DNA of 64,000 bases from Chloroflexota bacterium (lineage in GTDB: Bacteria > Chloroflexota > Anaerolineae > Aggregatilineales > Phototrophicaceae). The translations under genes and the position numbers were made by a program. Positions 1 to 11,147 of this stretch are shown piece after piece. Every line of letters starts with the position of its first letter. Within the stretch, counting starts at the first letter, position 1. The notes beneath the pieces are model-generated. The model was not told where the DNA came from and ran no database searches. It was given only the letters and a program-made list of their open reading frames with translations. The stretch covers positions 62,001 through 126,000 of the forward strand of contig JAPOXG010000025.1 in the NCBI GenBank assembly GCA_026707225.1. Direction: 5' to 3'.

Positions 1-1197
1 ACTTTGATGCGTACAATCGGAACCGACAACCGTGCCCGCGCCAATCGAAAAGCCCGGCGGGATGCGCGCGTTCTTGCCGATGCTGGTGATCTTGAGGTCG
101 CCCATGTCCTGCCAGGAGCCGACGCGCGCCTCCTTGCCAATGACGGCGATCTTGTCCACTAAAGCCCGTTCGACGCGGGCGCCGGCCTCGATGTAGGCGT
201 CATTCAAAATCACTGACTCGCGAATGACCGCCCCGGGACCAATGAAGACGCCCGGCGACAAGATTGAACGCTCGATGACCGCGCCCGCGCCGATCACCGA
301 GCCATCGGTAATCATGCTGTCGACGATGTTGGTATCCGCGCCAATGCGCACCGGCGGCCGTTCTTCGCTGCGCGTATGGATCACCCAGGTGCGGTCGTTA
401 AGGTTCAAGGACGGCGGCCGCGATAGCAGGTCCATATGCGCTTCCCAATAGGCATCTACCGTGCCAACGTCAATCCAGTAGCCGCCATAGGGATAAGCAA
501 AAATATTCATCTTGTCCGCGACCATTTTCGGCAGAATATTTTTGCCGAAGTCATTCTCCGAATCCGGATCGGTTTGGTCTTCCATCAGTACGCGTTCCAG
601 GACATCGTAATCAAAAACGTAAACGCCCATGTTCGCCAGATTGCCCGGCGGCGTCGCCGGCTTTTCGACGAACCCGGTGACGCGATAATCGCTGTCCGTA
701 TCTACAATGCCGAAGCGACTCGCCTCATCCAGCGGCACCCGAATGGTGCAGACGGTGGCGGCCGCGCCCTTGTCGCGATGATATTGCACCAGCATGTCGT
801 AATCCATCTCGTAGATATGATCGCCGGAGAGGATGAGCACATACTCGGGCCTGCCCTGTCGAACGAAGTTGAGATTCTGTGTGACAGCGTCAGCCGTCCC
901 CGCGTACCAGTCGGTATCAAAACTACCCTGATAAGGCTGCAGCATACGCACGCCGCCGGTGAAGGAGCGATCCAGATCCCAAGGGCGCCCTTTGCCAATA
1001 TGATCATTTAGGCTGTGCGGACGGTATTGGGTCAAAACCAGCACGTCAAAGACATTGGAGTTGACGCAATTGCTGAGCGCGAAATCAATAATGCGATACT
1101 TTCCGCCAAAGGGCACAGCCGGCTTGGCGCGCTTGATCGTCAGCACGCCCAGTCGCGTCCCTTTGCCGCCCGCGAGGATCACTGCCTTAATCTTCAC
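1..1197 (-). CDS. glgC: Glucose-1-phosphate adenylyltransferase, 3' end beyond window edge
   Basis: Reverse strand reads [47 protein letters not shown]... then left-handed beta-helix-type repeats; GTG start at 1197; open at the left edge. Confidence 0.9.
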   Translation of the reverse strand, partial: MKIKAVILAGGKGTRLGVLTIKRAKPAVPFGGKYRIIDFALSNCVNSNVFDVLVLTQYRPHSLNDHIGKGRPWDLDRSFTGGVRMLQPYQGSFDTDWYAGTADAVTQNLNFVRQGRPEYVLILSGDHIYEMDYDMLVQYHRDKGAAATVCTIRVPLDEASRFGIVDTDSDYRVTGFVEKPATPPGNLANMGVYVFDYDVLERVLMEDQTDPDSENDFGKNILPKMVADKMNIFAYPYGGYWIDVGTVDAYWEAHMDLLSRPPSLNLNDRTWVIHTRSEERPPVRIGADTNIVDSMITDGSVIGAGAVIERSILSPGVFIGPGAVIRESVILNDAYIEAGARVERALVDKIAVIGKEARVGSWQDMGDLKITSIGKNARIPPGFSIGAGTVVGSDCTHQS

Positions 1198-1273
1198 CGC
1201 CCGCTCCTGATATCACTCTGCCACTCCTGTATTGAACGAATCACGCTGCTCAAGATCGGACTGCCGATTGCCG

Positions 1274-2737
1274 TCAGTTCGAGCGCGCTTTGGCCAGGGC
1301 ATCCTCATAAAGCGCAATATACTCGCCCGCGCTCTTCGTCCAACTGAAATCAGCCCGCATGCCGCGCTCCTGCATCCGCCGCCAGGCAGCGGGCCGCCCT
1401 TCATACACGTCCAGAGCCCATTCCAAGGCGCCTTCCACCGCCTCCGATTCCTGCCAGTGGAAGACGAAACCGGTGCCAACATCGGCATTCGCGTTGTCAT
1501 AATTGACGACCGTGTCAGCCAATCCGCCCGTTTCGCGCACCAATGGCAGCGCGCCATAACGCATCGCCACCATCTGACCCAAGCCACAGGGCTCAAAGTG
1601 GCTCGGCATCAAAAAGATATCACAGCCGGCATAGATTTGCTGAGCCAGCGCCGCATCGAATTGCAGGAAGGCGCTGGCTTTGTCGCCGAAGTCTTGGTCA
1701 AGCTGCCAGAAATCATACTCCAGTTGGGCTTCCCCCGTGCCCAGGACGACCAACTGCATATCGCGCCGCGCTAAGGTATTTCGCAATGCCGACAGCGCGA
1801 GATCATATCCCTTCTGCGCCGTCAGCCTGCTCACGATACCGACCAATGGAACGTCCGACAACAATGGCAAGCGACATAAGGACTGTAAATGTCGTTTGTT
1901 AAGCGGACGCAAACTTTCAAAATTGTCCGCGTTGAACTTCGCCACCAACGTCGGATCGCTTTCCGGATCCCATTTTCCCAGATCCAACCCGTTGAGGATG
2001 CCGCGCAAATCATCGGCGCGTTTGCTGATCAACGGCGCCAGCTCGTAGCCGGCGTAGGGATATTGTATCTCCACCGCATAGCGCGGGCTGACCGTCGACA
2101 CCATGTCGCTGTATGCAATGCCGATGCCGAGCAGATTGTCGGTCAAGCCGAACTGCATCAAATCAGGATGATGGCGGCCGTGAATCCCAGCCTGCCACAA
2201 GAAACCGCCCGCGTCTTTGCCTTGGTAGGCAATATTATGAATGCTGATCACCGTCGCCAGCTCGCGCCAGCGGTCGTCGCCATGTTCACGCGCCAAAAAG
2301 GGCAGCAAGCTCGTATGCCAGTCGTTGACATGCAGGACATCGGGAAACCAGCCTGCGCGTTCATCCAACCGCGACAGCGCCGCCATCAGCGCTTGATTGA
2401 GATAGATGAAGCGTTCCATATCCCAATCCCAATGGCTGTAAACATCGCCCTCTATACCGAAGAACGGCGGCGACTGAAGCAGATAGAACGGGATGCCATC
2501 GACTTGGCAATGAAAAAGTTTGACCTCGTTGGACCCCAGGCGATGGTGAATATCGAAGCTGAGCAGCGACTCGATACCGTTTGCGCTGTGGTCGATGAAT
2601 CCGTACCCGGGAATGATGACGCGGGCGTCCAGGCTCTGTCGACGCAAGGCGGCGGGCAGCGAACCAGCGACATCGGCCAAACCGCCAACTTTGGCTAAAG
2701 GCGCCGCCTCAGCGCTCGTAATCAAGACTCGCATCAA
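1274..2737 (-). CDS. glgA: Glycogen synthase (ADP-glucose type, GT5)
   Basis: N-term MRVLITSAEAAPLAKVGGLADVAGSLPAAL; HVNDWHTSLLPF; SHFEPCGLGQMVAMRYGALPLVRETGGLADTV. Confidence 0.95.
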   Translation of the reverse strand: MMRVLITSAEAAPLAKVGGLADVAGSLPAALRRQSLDARVIIPGYGFIDHSANGIESLLSFDIHHRLGSNEVKLFHCQVDGIPFYLLQSPPFFGIEGDVYSHWDWDMERFIYLNQALMAALSRLDERAGWFPDVLHVNDWHTSLLPFLAREHGDDRWRELATVISIHNIAYQGKDAGGFLWQAGIHGRHHPDLMQFGLTDNLLGIGIAYSDMVSTVSPRYAVEIQYPYAGYELAPLISKRADDLRGILNGLDLGKWDPESDPTLVAKFNADNFESLRPLNKRHLQSLCRLPLLSDVPLVGIVSRLTAQKGYDLALSALRNTLARRDMQLVVLGTGEAQLEYDFWQLDQDFGDKASAFLQFDAALAQQIYAGCDIFLMPSHFEPCGLGQMVAMRYGALPLVRETGGLADTVVNYDNANADVGTGFVFHWQESEAVEGALEWALDVYEGRPAAWRRMQERGMRADFSWTKSAGEYIALYEDALAKARSN

Positions 2738-2885
2738 AAGTCATCAATCTCAAATCATGCCCGCTAAAGCGCGATTGTAGCCGAACACTGGCTCATTACA
2801 AGCAATCAATTGCGCAGAAGAATTGCCAGCCTAGTACGCCTGTGCTAGGATTCCAATCAGGCAGCCCGACCGAATAGGCAGGCTT

Positions 2886-3830
2886 ATGATCGAACCATCC
2901 AGCGCATCGCGGCGCAAAAATATCCTCCCCCAGCTCGTATTTCTCGCTCTGACCTTTCTGGCAGCGGCCAGCGGCGCCTACCTCGCGCTGAAATTTATCG
3001 GCGCCGAATCAGATCAGACGGATGTTCCCGAAATCATCACAGTCGAAATTGTCATCACGGTCACGCCGCTGCCGCCCAAGCTCGTTACCGTCTTGCCAAC
3101 CGGCGCCCAACCGGCGCAGGTGGACCTGCCCCTGAGCCTCGCCGAAGAAGCCGCGACCGAGGCCGCCGCCACCATTGACGCCGATGACCTGGGGGCGCGG
3201 CCCGTTGTGCTTAGCACACCCACTATTTCGAGAGCTGGCGCGCCCATACAAGCGCAAAATTGCATCTATCACAGCGTGCTCAGCGGCGACACGCCCTACG
3301 GCGTCGCCTTGCGTTATGGCGCAGACTTTCAAGAGCTACTCGACGTCAACGATTTGACGCTTGAAACATCGCAGCATCTTCAGATTGGCGACATCCTGGT
3401 GGTGCCGCTGGAAGGCTGCCTCGACGAATCCGCTCAGAGTGATTCGCCAGCCCAAGATTCGGGCCGGGCTCAGGCGCCCGCGGCCGAAGCCACCAGTACG
3501 CCGGTGTACGCGCAATTGGAAATCGTCGCCGTCGAGGGCTTGGGTGATATTACCGCGGAGGGCATCCGCCTGCGCAATGCCGGCGATCGCGTTGATATGA
3601 GCAACTGGACGCTATCCGACGAAGATGGCAACCGTTTCACCTTTCCGGTTTCGATGCTCTTCCCACAAGGCGAAGTGGTCATCTATACTCGCAGCGGAAC
3701 TAGCACCGGCGACGCGCGCTTTTGGGGAAGAGACACGAGCGTATGGGAAGCCGGCGAGACGCTCACATTAAGCGACGAACTGGGCCGCGCCTTGCAGACC
3801 TTGCGGATCCCAGCCGCCGCCGACGAATAG
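2886..3830 (+). CDS. Membrane-anchored LysM plus lamin-tail-like (LTD) domain protein
   Basis: N-terminal TM segment; LysM-like YHSVLSGDTPYGVALRYGADFQELLDVNDL...LQIGDILVVP; C-term AEGIRLRNAGDRVDMSNWTLSDEDGNRFTFP like LTD. Confidence 0.75.
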   Translation: MIEPSSASRRKNILPQLVFLALTFLAAASGAYLALKFIGAESDQTDVPEIITVEIVITVTPLPPKLVTVLPTGAQPAQVDLPLSLAEEAATEAAATIDADDLGARPVVLSTPTISRAGAPIQAQNCIYHSVLSGDTPYGVALRYGADFQELLDVNDLTLETSQHLQIGDILVVPLEGCLDESAQSDSPAQDSGRAQAPAAEATSTPVYAQLEIVAVEGLGDITAEGIRLRNAGDRVDMSNWTLSDEDGNRFTFPVSMLFPQGEVVIYTRSGTSTGDARFWGRDTSVWEAGETLTLSDELGRALQTLRIPAAADE

Positions 3831-3865
3831 CGCCGAAATCGGTGCCTGGAACGAAAGAAGGACAA

Positions 3866-4330
3866 ATGAAAAAGTGGGAACGCATCGTTGATCGGCTTAT
3901 CTCGGATGCCATCGGTGATGGCGACGTGTCGCAATTGGCAGGCGCCGGCAAGAGACTGCCGACTAAAGACGAGAGCCACACGCCGAGAGAATGGCGCGCG
4001 GCCTTCAAGATGATGGATGATCACAATGTGCTGCCGGAGTGGATCGCCGCAGGGGCGCGGCTGGATCAAGCGGAAGCGGCGCTGCGCAAGCAGATTAACT
4101 CGCGCGCTCAACAACATCGCCGGAAGCTGGCTCGCGCTGAAACGACATCTCAAGCCGAGGCCGCAGTCGAATCAGATTGGACTCGCTATCGGGGACGATT
4201 CCTCGAGCGCGTCAAGAGCTACAATCGCGAAGCGCTGGTATACAATCTCTCGCTGCCCAGAGGCATCCCGCACCGGCAAATCCTGCGAGGCGAGGCGCTA
4301 ATTGAGCAGGCCTTGCAACGCGATAGTTAG
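3866..4330 (+). CDS. DUF1992 (DnaJ-C28-like) family protein
   Basis: ERIVDRLISDAIGDGDVSQLAGAGKRLP and DDHNVLPEWI motifs; ATG at 3866 preferred over the upstream start. Confidence 0.75.
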   Translation: MKKWERIVDRLISDAIGDGDVSQLAGAGKRLPTKDESHTPREWRAAFKMMDDHNVLPEWIAAGARLDQAEAALRKQINSRAQQHRRKLARAETTSQAEAAVESDWTRYRGRFLERVKSYNREALVYNLSLPRGIPHRQILRGEALIEQALQRDS

Positions 4331-4348
4331 AAGGCGCTAGCCCGACCG

Positions 4349-4531
4349 CTAGGCGCTCTCCGGCTGATCAGCCTCTTCAGTCTTGCCCTTGGCGCCTTCC
4401 TGCAAGCCCTTGCGGAAATTCGCCACCGCCGAGCCCAACTCGCCACCAATGCGCGAAACGCGGCCGACGCCAAACAGCAATACAACGATGATCAGAACGA
4501 TAAACAATTCAGTTGGTCCCAGATTCGGCAT
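4349..4531 (-). CDS. tatA: Sec-independent translocase TatA/TatE-like protein
   Basis: MPNLGPTELFIVLIIVVLLFGVGRVSRIGGELGSAVANFRKGLQEG: TM, hinge and amphipathic helix. Confidence 0.85.
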   Translation of the reverse strand: MPNLGPTELFIVLIIVVLLFGVGRVSRIGGELGSAVANFRKGLQEGAKGKTEEADQPESA

Positions 4532-4704
4532 AGTATTCCAATTCTCCCGCTCTTCAAATTCAGGGTCATTATAACACGCTTTGCCAAATTATCGAGAGTC
4601 CGCTGTCCCAGGCCGGATGAGGCCAGCCTAGGCGCGGCATTTCCCCCGGTAGCGGCGCAAAGTGAGAATTCGCGGACAATGCTATACTCGACGGAAGCGG
4701 CTCC

Positions 4705-6570
4705 GTGAGCAGATTGCAGTACATGAAGAATAACGTGGGTCTGGCAAGCATACCGCTATTCGCAAATCTGAGCCCGTCGCAGCTCGACTTGATTGCTGCC
4801 GCGCTGGAGAGACGCGCCTATCGCGCCGGCGAAGACATATTCCTGCAGGGCAGCGCCGCCGACAGCATGATCATCGTTGAGTCCGGCGAAGCGGTGCTTT
4901 TCCGCAGCGACTCTGACGGCAGCCAGCAGGCATTGGCGACCATCACTGCTGGCGAAAGCATCAATCAGGAAGCCCTGTTCAAAGACAGCGTGCAATCCGC
5001 CACCATGCGCGCGGCCCAGCCCCTCATTGCGCTCAAGTTGACCCGGGCCAGCTTCACCCGCCTGCTTGAGCAGCAGCCTGAGCTGGGCGCGGCATTCGGC
5101 CTCGGCCGGGTACGAGAGCAGGCGCAAATCAGCCCCCAATTTGCCGAACAGCGCGAAGATGAAGAGATACTGATCCAGACACGGCGCCACTGGTGGTCCT
5201 TTCTGCGCAGCGCTTGGCTGCCCTTGCTGTTCATGCTCGCCATGTGGGGCGGCGCCATTTTGCTTGAGATCCAGGTTTTATCCCTCGTTCTGCTTGTGCT
5301 GTCGGTCCTGCTGCCGGGCGCCGCGTTGGCTTACTTCTATCTGGAATGGCGCAATGACGCCGTGATCGTAACCGACCAGCGGATCATTCGCATCAACCGA
5401 ACTATCTTGTCGATGGTTCGACAAGTGACGCAGGTTGGCTTGGAAAGCGTCCACGAGATCAATTTCGAGTTTCCCTCTTACGATCCCTTCGCCCGTCTGT
5501 TTCGCTATGGCAAGGTTCTCGTCAAGACGGCCGGCGCGCAGGGCAATCTGGAACTGGATTTCATGCCGAATCCAGAACAATATCAAAAACTGATAATTGA
5601 AGACCGGGCATATTTTGAAAGCCGCCAAGCGCAAAGGCATCACAAAATCGTGCGCGCCGAATTGCAGCGCTGGCTGGCAGGCGACAATGAGGACGCGGCT
5701 GCCGCTGCGAGTTTCGCAGACAGCGATGAAGCGCCGAAGCCGATCGCCGGCGCCAATGGTTTTCTCAGTTCGCGCATCGAGATGAGCAACGGAGACATCG
5801 TCTATCGCAAGCATTTGAGCGTCTGGGCGCAGCATACCTTCATCCCGCTGGCGATTATCCTCGTCGCGCTGGCGTCCTTGGCGCTAAGCCTGGCTCTCAT
5901 CAGTCCAGACTTGCGCATCATCACCATGCCTGTCGGCCTCGCCGCGCTGCTGATCGGCTGCCTCGCCTTCTACTGGATGGATTGGGACTGGCGCAACGAT
6001 CTCTACATCATCTCGGATGACACCATTACGCTAGTGCACAAGCGCCCCTTCTTCTTGCAGAGCCTGCGCGACCAAATCCTGGTCGAGCGCATCGACAATG
6101 TGGAGTCGATGACGCGCGGCATCCTGGCGGCATTGCTGAAATATGGCGATGTGCGCATGTCGCTGGTGGGCGCAGATGAACCCAAGATGTTTCACCGCGT
6201 ATCGAAGCCGCAGGAAATCCAGCAGGAAATCTCTCGCCGTCAACATCAGAAAGCCGAGCGCCGCGCAAGATACGACGCCATGCAGCAGCGGCAGATTCTG
6301 GGCGAATATCTGAATACGGTGAATGGGGGCAGCGCGCCAAATGCGACCGAGGCCGCATTGCCGAGCGAAAATTCATTTGCTAGCCAGCCGTTTGCCCCGG
6401 AGGACGGGGCAATACGCCCGGCCGCCAATCCCGACAGAAATCGTCCGCCGCGGCTGCCGCGCAAGATCATGCCAGCGGCGCCCCGCGCCTCTCATGCCCC
6501 CCAAGACATCGAGAGATCGACAAGCCGCCGCCCGCGCCGTTTTCGTTCGGACAGGAGCGATCCGGCGTAA
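4705..6570 (+). CDS. Cyclic nucleotide-binding-like domain plus bacterial PH-like membrane protein
   Basis: N-term cNMP fold (LFANLSPSQLDLIAAALERRAYRAGEDIFLQGSAADSMIIVESGEA); two TM pairs each followed by PH-like NDAVIVTDQRIIRINR / NDLYIISDDTITLVHKRP. Confidence 0.7.
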   Translation: MSRLQYMKNNVGLASIPLFANLSPSQLDLIAAALERRAYRAGEDIFLQGSAADSMIIVESGEAVLFRSDSDGSQQALATITAGESINQEALFKDSVQSATMRAAQPLIALKLTRASFTRLLEQQPELGAAFGLGRVREQAQISPQFAEQREDEEILIQTRRHWWSFLRSAWLPLLFMLAMWGGAILLEIQVLSLVLLVLSVLLPGAALAYFYLEWRNDAVIVTDQRIIRINRTILSMVRQVTQVGLESVHEINFEFPSYDPFARLFRYGKVLVKTAGAQGNLELDFMPNPEQYQKLIIEDRAYFESRQAQRHHKIVRAELQRWLAGDNEDAAAAASFADSDEAPKPIAGANGFLSSRIEMSNGDIVYRKHLSVWAQHTFIPLAIILVALASLALSLALISPDLRIITMPVGLAALLIGCLAFYWMDWDWRNDLYIISDDTITLVHKRPFFLQSLRDQILVERIDNVESMTRGILAALLKYGDVRMSLVGADEPKMFHRVSKPQEIQQEISRRQHQKAERRARYDAMQQRQILGEYLNTVNGGSAPNATEAALPSENSFASQPFAPEDGAIRPAANPDRNRPPRLPRKIMPAAPRASHAPQDIERSTSRRPRRFRSDRSDPA

Positions 6571-6598
6571 ACAGGATTCGCCTGAAGGCGAGACTGTC

Positions 6599-7615
6599 TT
6601 ATAAATCGTGTCGCATGTGCCAGAGCTCGCGGTTGACCGTGAACCCATGGCGCTTGAAGAGATCGTTTGCGCTGGCGTCGTCCTGCGGATGCTCGAAGTG
6701 GATTGTTGAACGCTCGTTGCGGCTCACGACATAATCGAGCAATGCTTCCGTATAGGCATGATGATCGAGTTGCGGCGAGACAAATAGCCAGCCGCGAACG
6801 CTGCTGAAGCCCATAGCATGCTCCAACCAGCATGAGGCCAGGATTGCCTGGCTCGTCTCATCACGGATGACCAGCCGTTCCGCGCCGCTCAGTGAAATCA
6901 ATCTGAGCAGCCGCTTCCACCAGGGACGGTAAAACACTGAGCGGTGCGCCGGCTTTAGCCAGCCGATGCCGCCCCGCCTGTTTGGGCGCGCCGATCGGGC
7001 CAGGGCGAGCTCCGCCGCCCACTCGTTCCCATTCAATCGCGCGATTGGGAAACTGGGCGCCGCCGCAGCCGCCGAACCAGCAAAACCGCTGCGGCGCCAA
7101 ATACGCCAGGCTCGTTCATAAATGAAACCATGCCGCTCGTAGAGCCGCTGCGCCGCTACATTTTCGTAGTTCACCTGCAATATGACGCGGACGCCGGCCC
7201 GACGGCGGATCATATCGAGGCAGGCTTCGACCAAGCGGCCGGCGATGCCGCGCCGTCGATAATCCGGATGGACGGCGACATTCGCCAGAATCCAGGTTTC
7301 GCCCATCTCCTTCGGGTACTGCGCCGGATAAAGCGAGACGTTGCCGACGAGCATGCCATCTAGGACGTAAACGAAGCCCAGGCTGATGCCCAAGGCCAGA
7401 TCGTTCAGCCGCGCAATCAGATTGAGCCCGTATCCCAGGTGGCTAAGAGTGCGCATTTCACGGATGGCGGAGCGTCCCGCGCCATCCATCGAATCGGCGA
7501 ACACCAACTCGATCAAATCCGCTAGCGCCCGCAGATCTGTGCGCAGATTGACGGGGCGCAGGCCACCGTCCGCGGCCGCCGGCGACGCCATCGGCTTGAC
7601 GCTGATTCCAGTCAA
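6599..7615 (-). CDS. GNAT family N-acetyltransferase
   Basis: LANVAVHPDYRRRGIAGRLVEACLDMIRRRAGVRVILQVNYENVAAQRLYERHGF. Confidence 0.85.
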   Translation of the reverse strand: MTGISVKPMASPAAADGGLRPVNLRTDLRALADLIELVFADSMDGAGRSAIREMRTLSHLGYGLNLIARLNDLALGISLGFVYVLDGMLVGNVSLYPAQYPKEMGETWILANVAVHPDYRRRGIAGRLVEACLDMIRRRAGVRVILQVNYENVAAQRLYERHGFIYERAWRIWRRSGFAGSAAAAAPSFPIARLNGNEWAAELALARSARPNRRGGIGWLKPAHRSVFYRPWWKRLLRLISLSGAERLVIRDETSQAILASCWLEHAMGFSSVRGWLFVSPQLDHHAYTEALLDYVVSRNERSTIHFEHPQDDASANDLFKRHGFTVNRELWHMRHDL

Positions 7616-7862
7616 GTTCTAGGGTTCCCGCTCCAAGTTGCTGCTACGTCCGAGCAGTTCTTACAAGCCTAATCCCTAGGCTATCCCCTGTCAAGCAGGC
7701 TGCGGCGAAGCTGGCAAGCAGCGACTGGGGAGCAGCGCGGCGAGAGCCCGCCAACTACAATTGCAGATCGACGCATTGTGCTTTACGCTATGATAGCGGG
7801 AAGAGCCGGACTTGTTCATCTATCAGCGTGGGCGCAAAGCAGCGACGCGCAGGAGAGTCTGA

Positions 7863-9290
7863 ATGTCCTATAAACCTATCGGCGGCAGGCGCCAGCGCAG
7901 CGCCGCCTGGCAATGGGCGCTGATTGGCTTCATTCCGGGTCTGTTCTGCGGCTTGGGCGTCATGATCGCGGTCATGCTGGAGGGTTCGCTGCCAGCCTAT
8001 TTTCTGCCCACGTCGGAACCCGAAGTGGTGACCACGGTGGTGCACGTTGTCATGACCGCCACCGAAGATGCCAGCCTTCCCACAGCCACTCCGCTGGCGC
8101 AGTTCATCGTGGTCACGGCAACACCAGATCCGGCCTCCGCGGGCGGCGAAAGACCGGCGCAACAGACCGAGGCGGGATCCGCCGGCGACGTCGTTTCCGT
8201 GCCGGTGCAGGCGACGCCGATACCCACCGATGTCCCGGCAATTGTCACGCCTCCGACGCAAGCGCCCAGCAGCGATATCCCGGAGTTGCTGAAAGTCATT
8301 CGCAGTCTGACGGTAACGATTCCGAGTGGCGTCTTCGTAATGGGCACGACGCCGGGCGAAGTCACCGAAGCCGTGCGCCAATGCGTCACGCGCGACACCG
8401 GCGCCTGTAAAGCGAGCTACGCGCAAGACTCCTTCCCGGCGCACCAGGTTACTGTCGACGCCTTTTTGATGGAAAGCACGGAGGTGACATTTGAACAGTA
8501 CGTGGCTTTTTTAAATATTCGCGGACCCGACGCGCATGTAAATCGCTGCGCCGGCTTCCCCTGTATTCAAACGCAAAACGAGAGCCGCAACGCCCCGATC
8601 ATATTTGATGGCGCGACTTATACCATCGGCGCCGGTCTGGCGCAGCATCCAGTCTATGGCGTCACCTGGTACGGCGCCCGCGAATACTGCGAGGCGGTGG
8701 GACGCCGCTTGCCGACGGAAGCCGAATGGGAGCGAGCCGCCCGCGCCGACGACGGACGCATTTATCCCTGGGGCAATACATGGGACAACGCCTTAGCCAA
8801 GACCCGCTTGCCCCGGGACGCCCCGCCCGGCTCGTTGCAAGTGGGCAGCCTGCCGTTGGGGGCGAGCGTCTACGGCGTCTACGACATGGCAGGCAATGTC
8901 GCCGAATGGATCAGCGACTATTACAGCGAACGCCATTACGAGCAGCAAGCGAGAGCGGGCAACGCTATCAACCCGACCGGCCCAATAAATGGACAGCAGA
9001 AGGTGCTGCGCGGCGGCTCCTGGAACGGCCTGCCCTTCTTCAGCCGTACCGTTCACCGTCAATTCGCGCGCCCCGACGAGTTTCTGCGTTGGATTGGTTT
9101 CCGCTGCGTCGAAGACCCGCCGAACGAAGATGTGATCGGCTCGGCCGACTTGAACCCGGCGAACTTGGGCGTCGACGTGCCGCCCGCCCCACCGGAGAAC
9201 ACGGCGATACCCAACGCGCAGCCAACCTTGCCGCCGCCGCCAGAAGTAAATCAAGCCGATGACTCCAGCGCTGAAAATTCTTCCGGCTAG
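7863..9290 (+). CDS. Membrane-anchored formylglycine-generating-enzyme (SUMF1/FGE-sulfatase) domain protein
   Basis: N-term TM and low-complexity linker; FVMGTTPGEV, RLPTEAEWERAARADDGRIYPWGNTWD, GVYDMAGNVAEWISDYY, VLRGGSWN, RWIGFRCV. Confidence 0.85.
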   Translation: MSYKPIGGRRQRSAAWQWALIGFIPGLFCGLGVMIAVMLEGSLPAYFLPTSEPEVVTTVVHVVMTATEDASLPTATPLAQFIVVTATPDPASAGGERPAQQTEAGSAGDVVSVPVQATPIPTDVPAIVTPPTQAPSSDIPELLKVIRSLTVTIPSGVFVMGTTPGEVTEAVRQCVTRDTGACKASYAQDSFPAHQVTVDAFLMESTEVTFEQYVAFLNIRGPDAHVNRCAGFPCIQTQNESRNAPIIFDGATYTIGAGLAQHPVYGVTWYGAREYCEAVGRRLPTEAEWERAARADDGRIYPWGNTWDNALAKTRLPRDAPPGSLQVGSLPLGASVYGVYDMAGNVAEWISDYYSERHYEQQARAGNAINPTGPINGQQKVLRGGSWNGLPFFSRTVHRQFARPDEFLRWIGFRCVEDPPNEDVIGSADLNPANLGVDVPPAPPENTAIPNAQPTLPPPPEVNQADDSSAENSSG

Positions 9291-9311
9291 TCGAACGCAA
9301 GGAGCGCAAAC

Positions 9312-10241
9312 ATGGATGGCGAGTTTGTCTTGGTTGTTGGCTCGGCGGTGCTTGAAATCAGCGGCAGAACTGGCGAAGGCCTGCAGCAGGGCGCGCGGCA
9401 ATATGGCCATATCCACGCGTCGGTGAGCGGCGTGGCGCGCAATATCGCCGAAAACCTAGCGCGCCTGGATATTGAAACCGTGCTCCTTTCCGCGATCGCC
9501 GATGACGACATTGGCCAGCACCTCATCACGCATTCAACACGAGCCGGCATCGACTGCCGCCGTATGCTGCGCGTCAGCGGGGCGCGCACCGCCACATCCA
9601 TGCTGCTCTATGAGGCGGAAGACAGCTGCACCCGCGTCGACGACCTAAGCATCGCCGACTCGCTGGATTCGGACTACTTGCTGGAGCATGAATGGCTTTT
9701 CGAAAAAGCCGCTCTCGTCGTTATCGATGCCACGCTTTCCAACGATGCGCTCGAAACGCTGTTTGAATTGGCGGCGCGCCACCAGATCCGTGTTTGCGCC
9801 GATCCCACTTCGCCTCTGTTGGCCAGCCGCCTCTGCCGATTCATCGCCAGTTTCTATCTCATCGTGCCCAATGCCAGCGAAACGGCGTCGCTCTGCTCGC
9901 TGGATGCGCCAGCCAACGAGCGCGATTCCGCTATCGACGCCGCGCAGCATCTCGTCAACATGGGCGCGAACATCGCAGTCGTGACGCTCGGCGAGCAAGG
10001 TCTCGCCTATGCCGACAGCAGCGGCGGCGGTTACATCCGCGCGATTCACACCAAGGCGGTCGATACAGCGGGCGCGGGAGACGCCTTCTCCGGCGCTGTG
10101 ATTTTTGGCATCCTCAACAATGTGCCGATCGATGAGGCGATGCGGCTCGGCGTCACCGCGGCCTCGCTCACGCTCGAGAGCGAAGATACGGTGCTTCAGT
10201 CGCTCAGCCAGGAGCTGCTCTACGACGAGCTTTCAGCCTAG
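9312..10241 (+). CDS. PfkB family carbohydrate/pseudouridine kinase
   Basis: HASVSGVARNIAENLARLDIETVLLSAIADD and DTAGAGDAFSGAVIFGI. Confidence 0.85.
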   Translation: MDGEFVLVVGSAVLEISGRTGEGLQQGARQYGHIHASVSGVARNIAENLARLDIETVLLSAIADDDIGQHLITHSTRAGIDCRRMLRVSGARTATSMLLYEAEDSCTRVDDLSIADSLDSDYLLEHEWLFEKAALVVIDATLSNDALETLFELAARHQIRVCADPTSPLLASRLCRFIASFYLIVPNASETASLCSLDAPANERDSAIDAAQHLVNMGANIAVVTLGEQGLAYADSSGGGYIRAIHTKAVDTAGAGDAFSGAVIFGILNNVPIDEAMRLGVTAASLTLESEDTVLQSLSQELLYDELSA

Positions 10242-10247
10242 GAATCA

Positions 10248-11147
10248 CTAGGGCGCAATCGGCGGATAGCGTTCCAGCACCCAGCGCAGCAGCACAAAAT
10301 GCCCGGCCAGTCCGGCGTATTCTCCATAGCGACTCAGTGTGTTCGTAACCAGGTCAGGGCTCTTCTGACCCTTGCCATCGTGGAAGAAAAGCTGAACCGC
10401 GGCTTGCAGCGCGACATCGTTTTGGCTGACGAAGGGATAGGCGCCCAGCGCCCGCCCGATCACATTGTTGGCGGTCCAATGTCCGACTCCGTTGAGCTTC
10501 ATCAGATGGTCGTAGGCCGCCCTCGGTTCCATAGCGTCGATTGATTCCAGATCGAGAGCGCCGCTGGCGACCGCTTTAGCTATATCGATGATCGTATCTA
10601 TCCGACGGTTGGTAATCTTGAGCGCTTTCAACTCAGATCGGGACGCGCGCGCCAATTGCTGAGGGGAAGGAAATTGGTATACAGCGCCTCGGCCAAGAAA
10701 GGGGCCGCTGTCGAACATGCGCATCAGCGTCCGCTGGTAACGCAAGGCATTCTTCCAGCTGATATGCTGCTCGATTATCAGCGTAATCAGCGCTTCAAAG
10801 ACGGTCTCGCTGCAAAATATGGGAAGTCCGACCAAGGGCGCCACCACATGCCAGAGCGCCGGGTCGCGCGCGGCAAGATCATAAAACGCGCTAAGATCCC
10901 GCCCCAGCCCCAGGCAGTGGCGGGAAATTCGCTTGATTCGCTCTTCCTTGCCCTGGGACAAGCCTTCGCCGCGAACGACGATTGCGTCACCCTCTTGACG
11001 GTACGCGATCAACTCCCCGTCGGTGTAGCGCCACAGGGTATCGTCCTGGACGACGAGGCGCGCCGGATGGGCGATGCGCTTGACGAATTCCAAGAGCAAA
11101 TTGAATCGGTAGGCGAAGGGCGGCAGCGGAAGACGAGCTTCCTTCAT
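10248..11147 (-). CDS. HhH-GPD DNA glycosylase (AlkA/3-methyladenine type)
   Basis: FEALITLIIEQHISWKNALRYQRTLMRMFD; LMKLNGVGHWTANNVIGRALG. Confidence 0.8.
   Translation of the reverse strand: MKEARLPLPPFAYRFNLLLEFVKRIAHPARLVVQDDTLWRYTDGELIAYRQEGDAIVVRGEGLSQGKEERIKRISRHCLGLGRDLSAFYDLAARDPALWHVVAPLVGLPIFCSETVFEALITLIIEQHISWKNALRYQRTLMRMFDSGPFLGRGAVYQFPSPQQLARASRSELKALKITNRRIDTIIDIAKAVASGALDLESIDAMEPRAAYDHLMKLNGVGHWTANNVIGRALGAYPFVSQNDVALQAAVQLFFHDGKGQKSPDLVTNTLSRYGEYAGLAGHFVLLRWVLERYPPIAP

Noticed and set aside
436-1011. Plus-strand ORF (191 aa) antisense to glgC
   Set aside because: Opposite strand encodes well-conserved GlgC
1889-2698. Plus-strand ORF (269 aa) antisense to glgA
   Set aside because: Shadow ORF opposite a confident glycogen synthase gene
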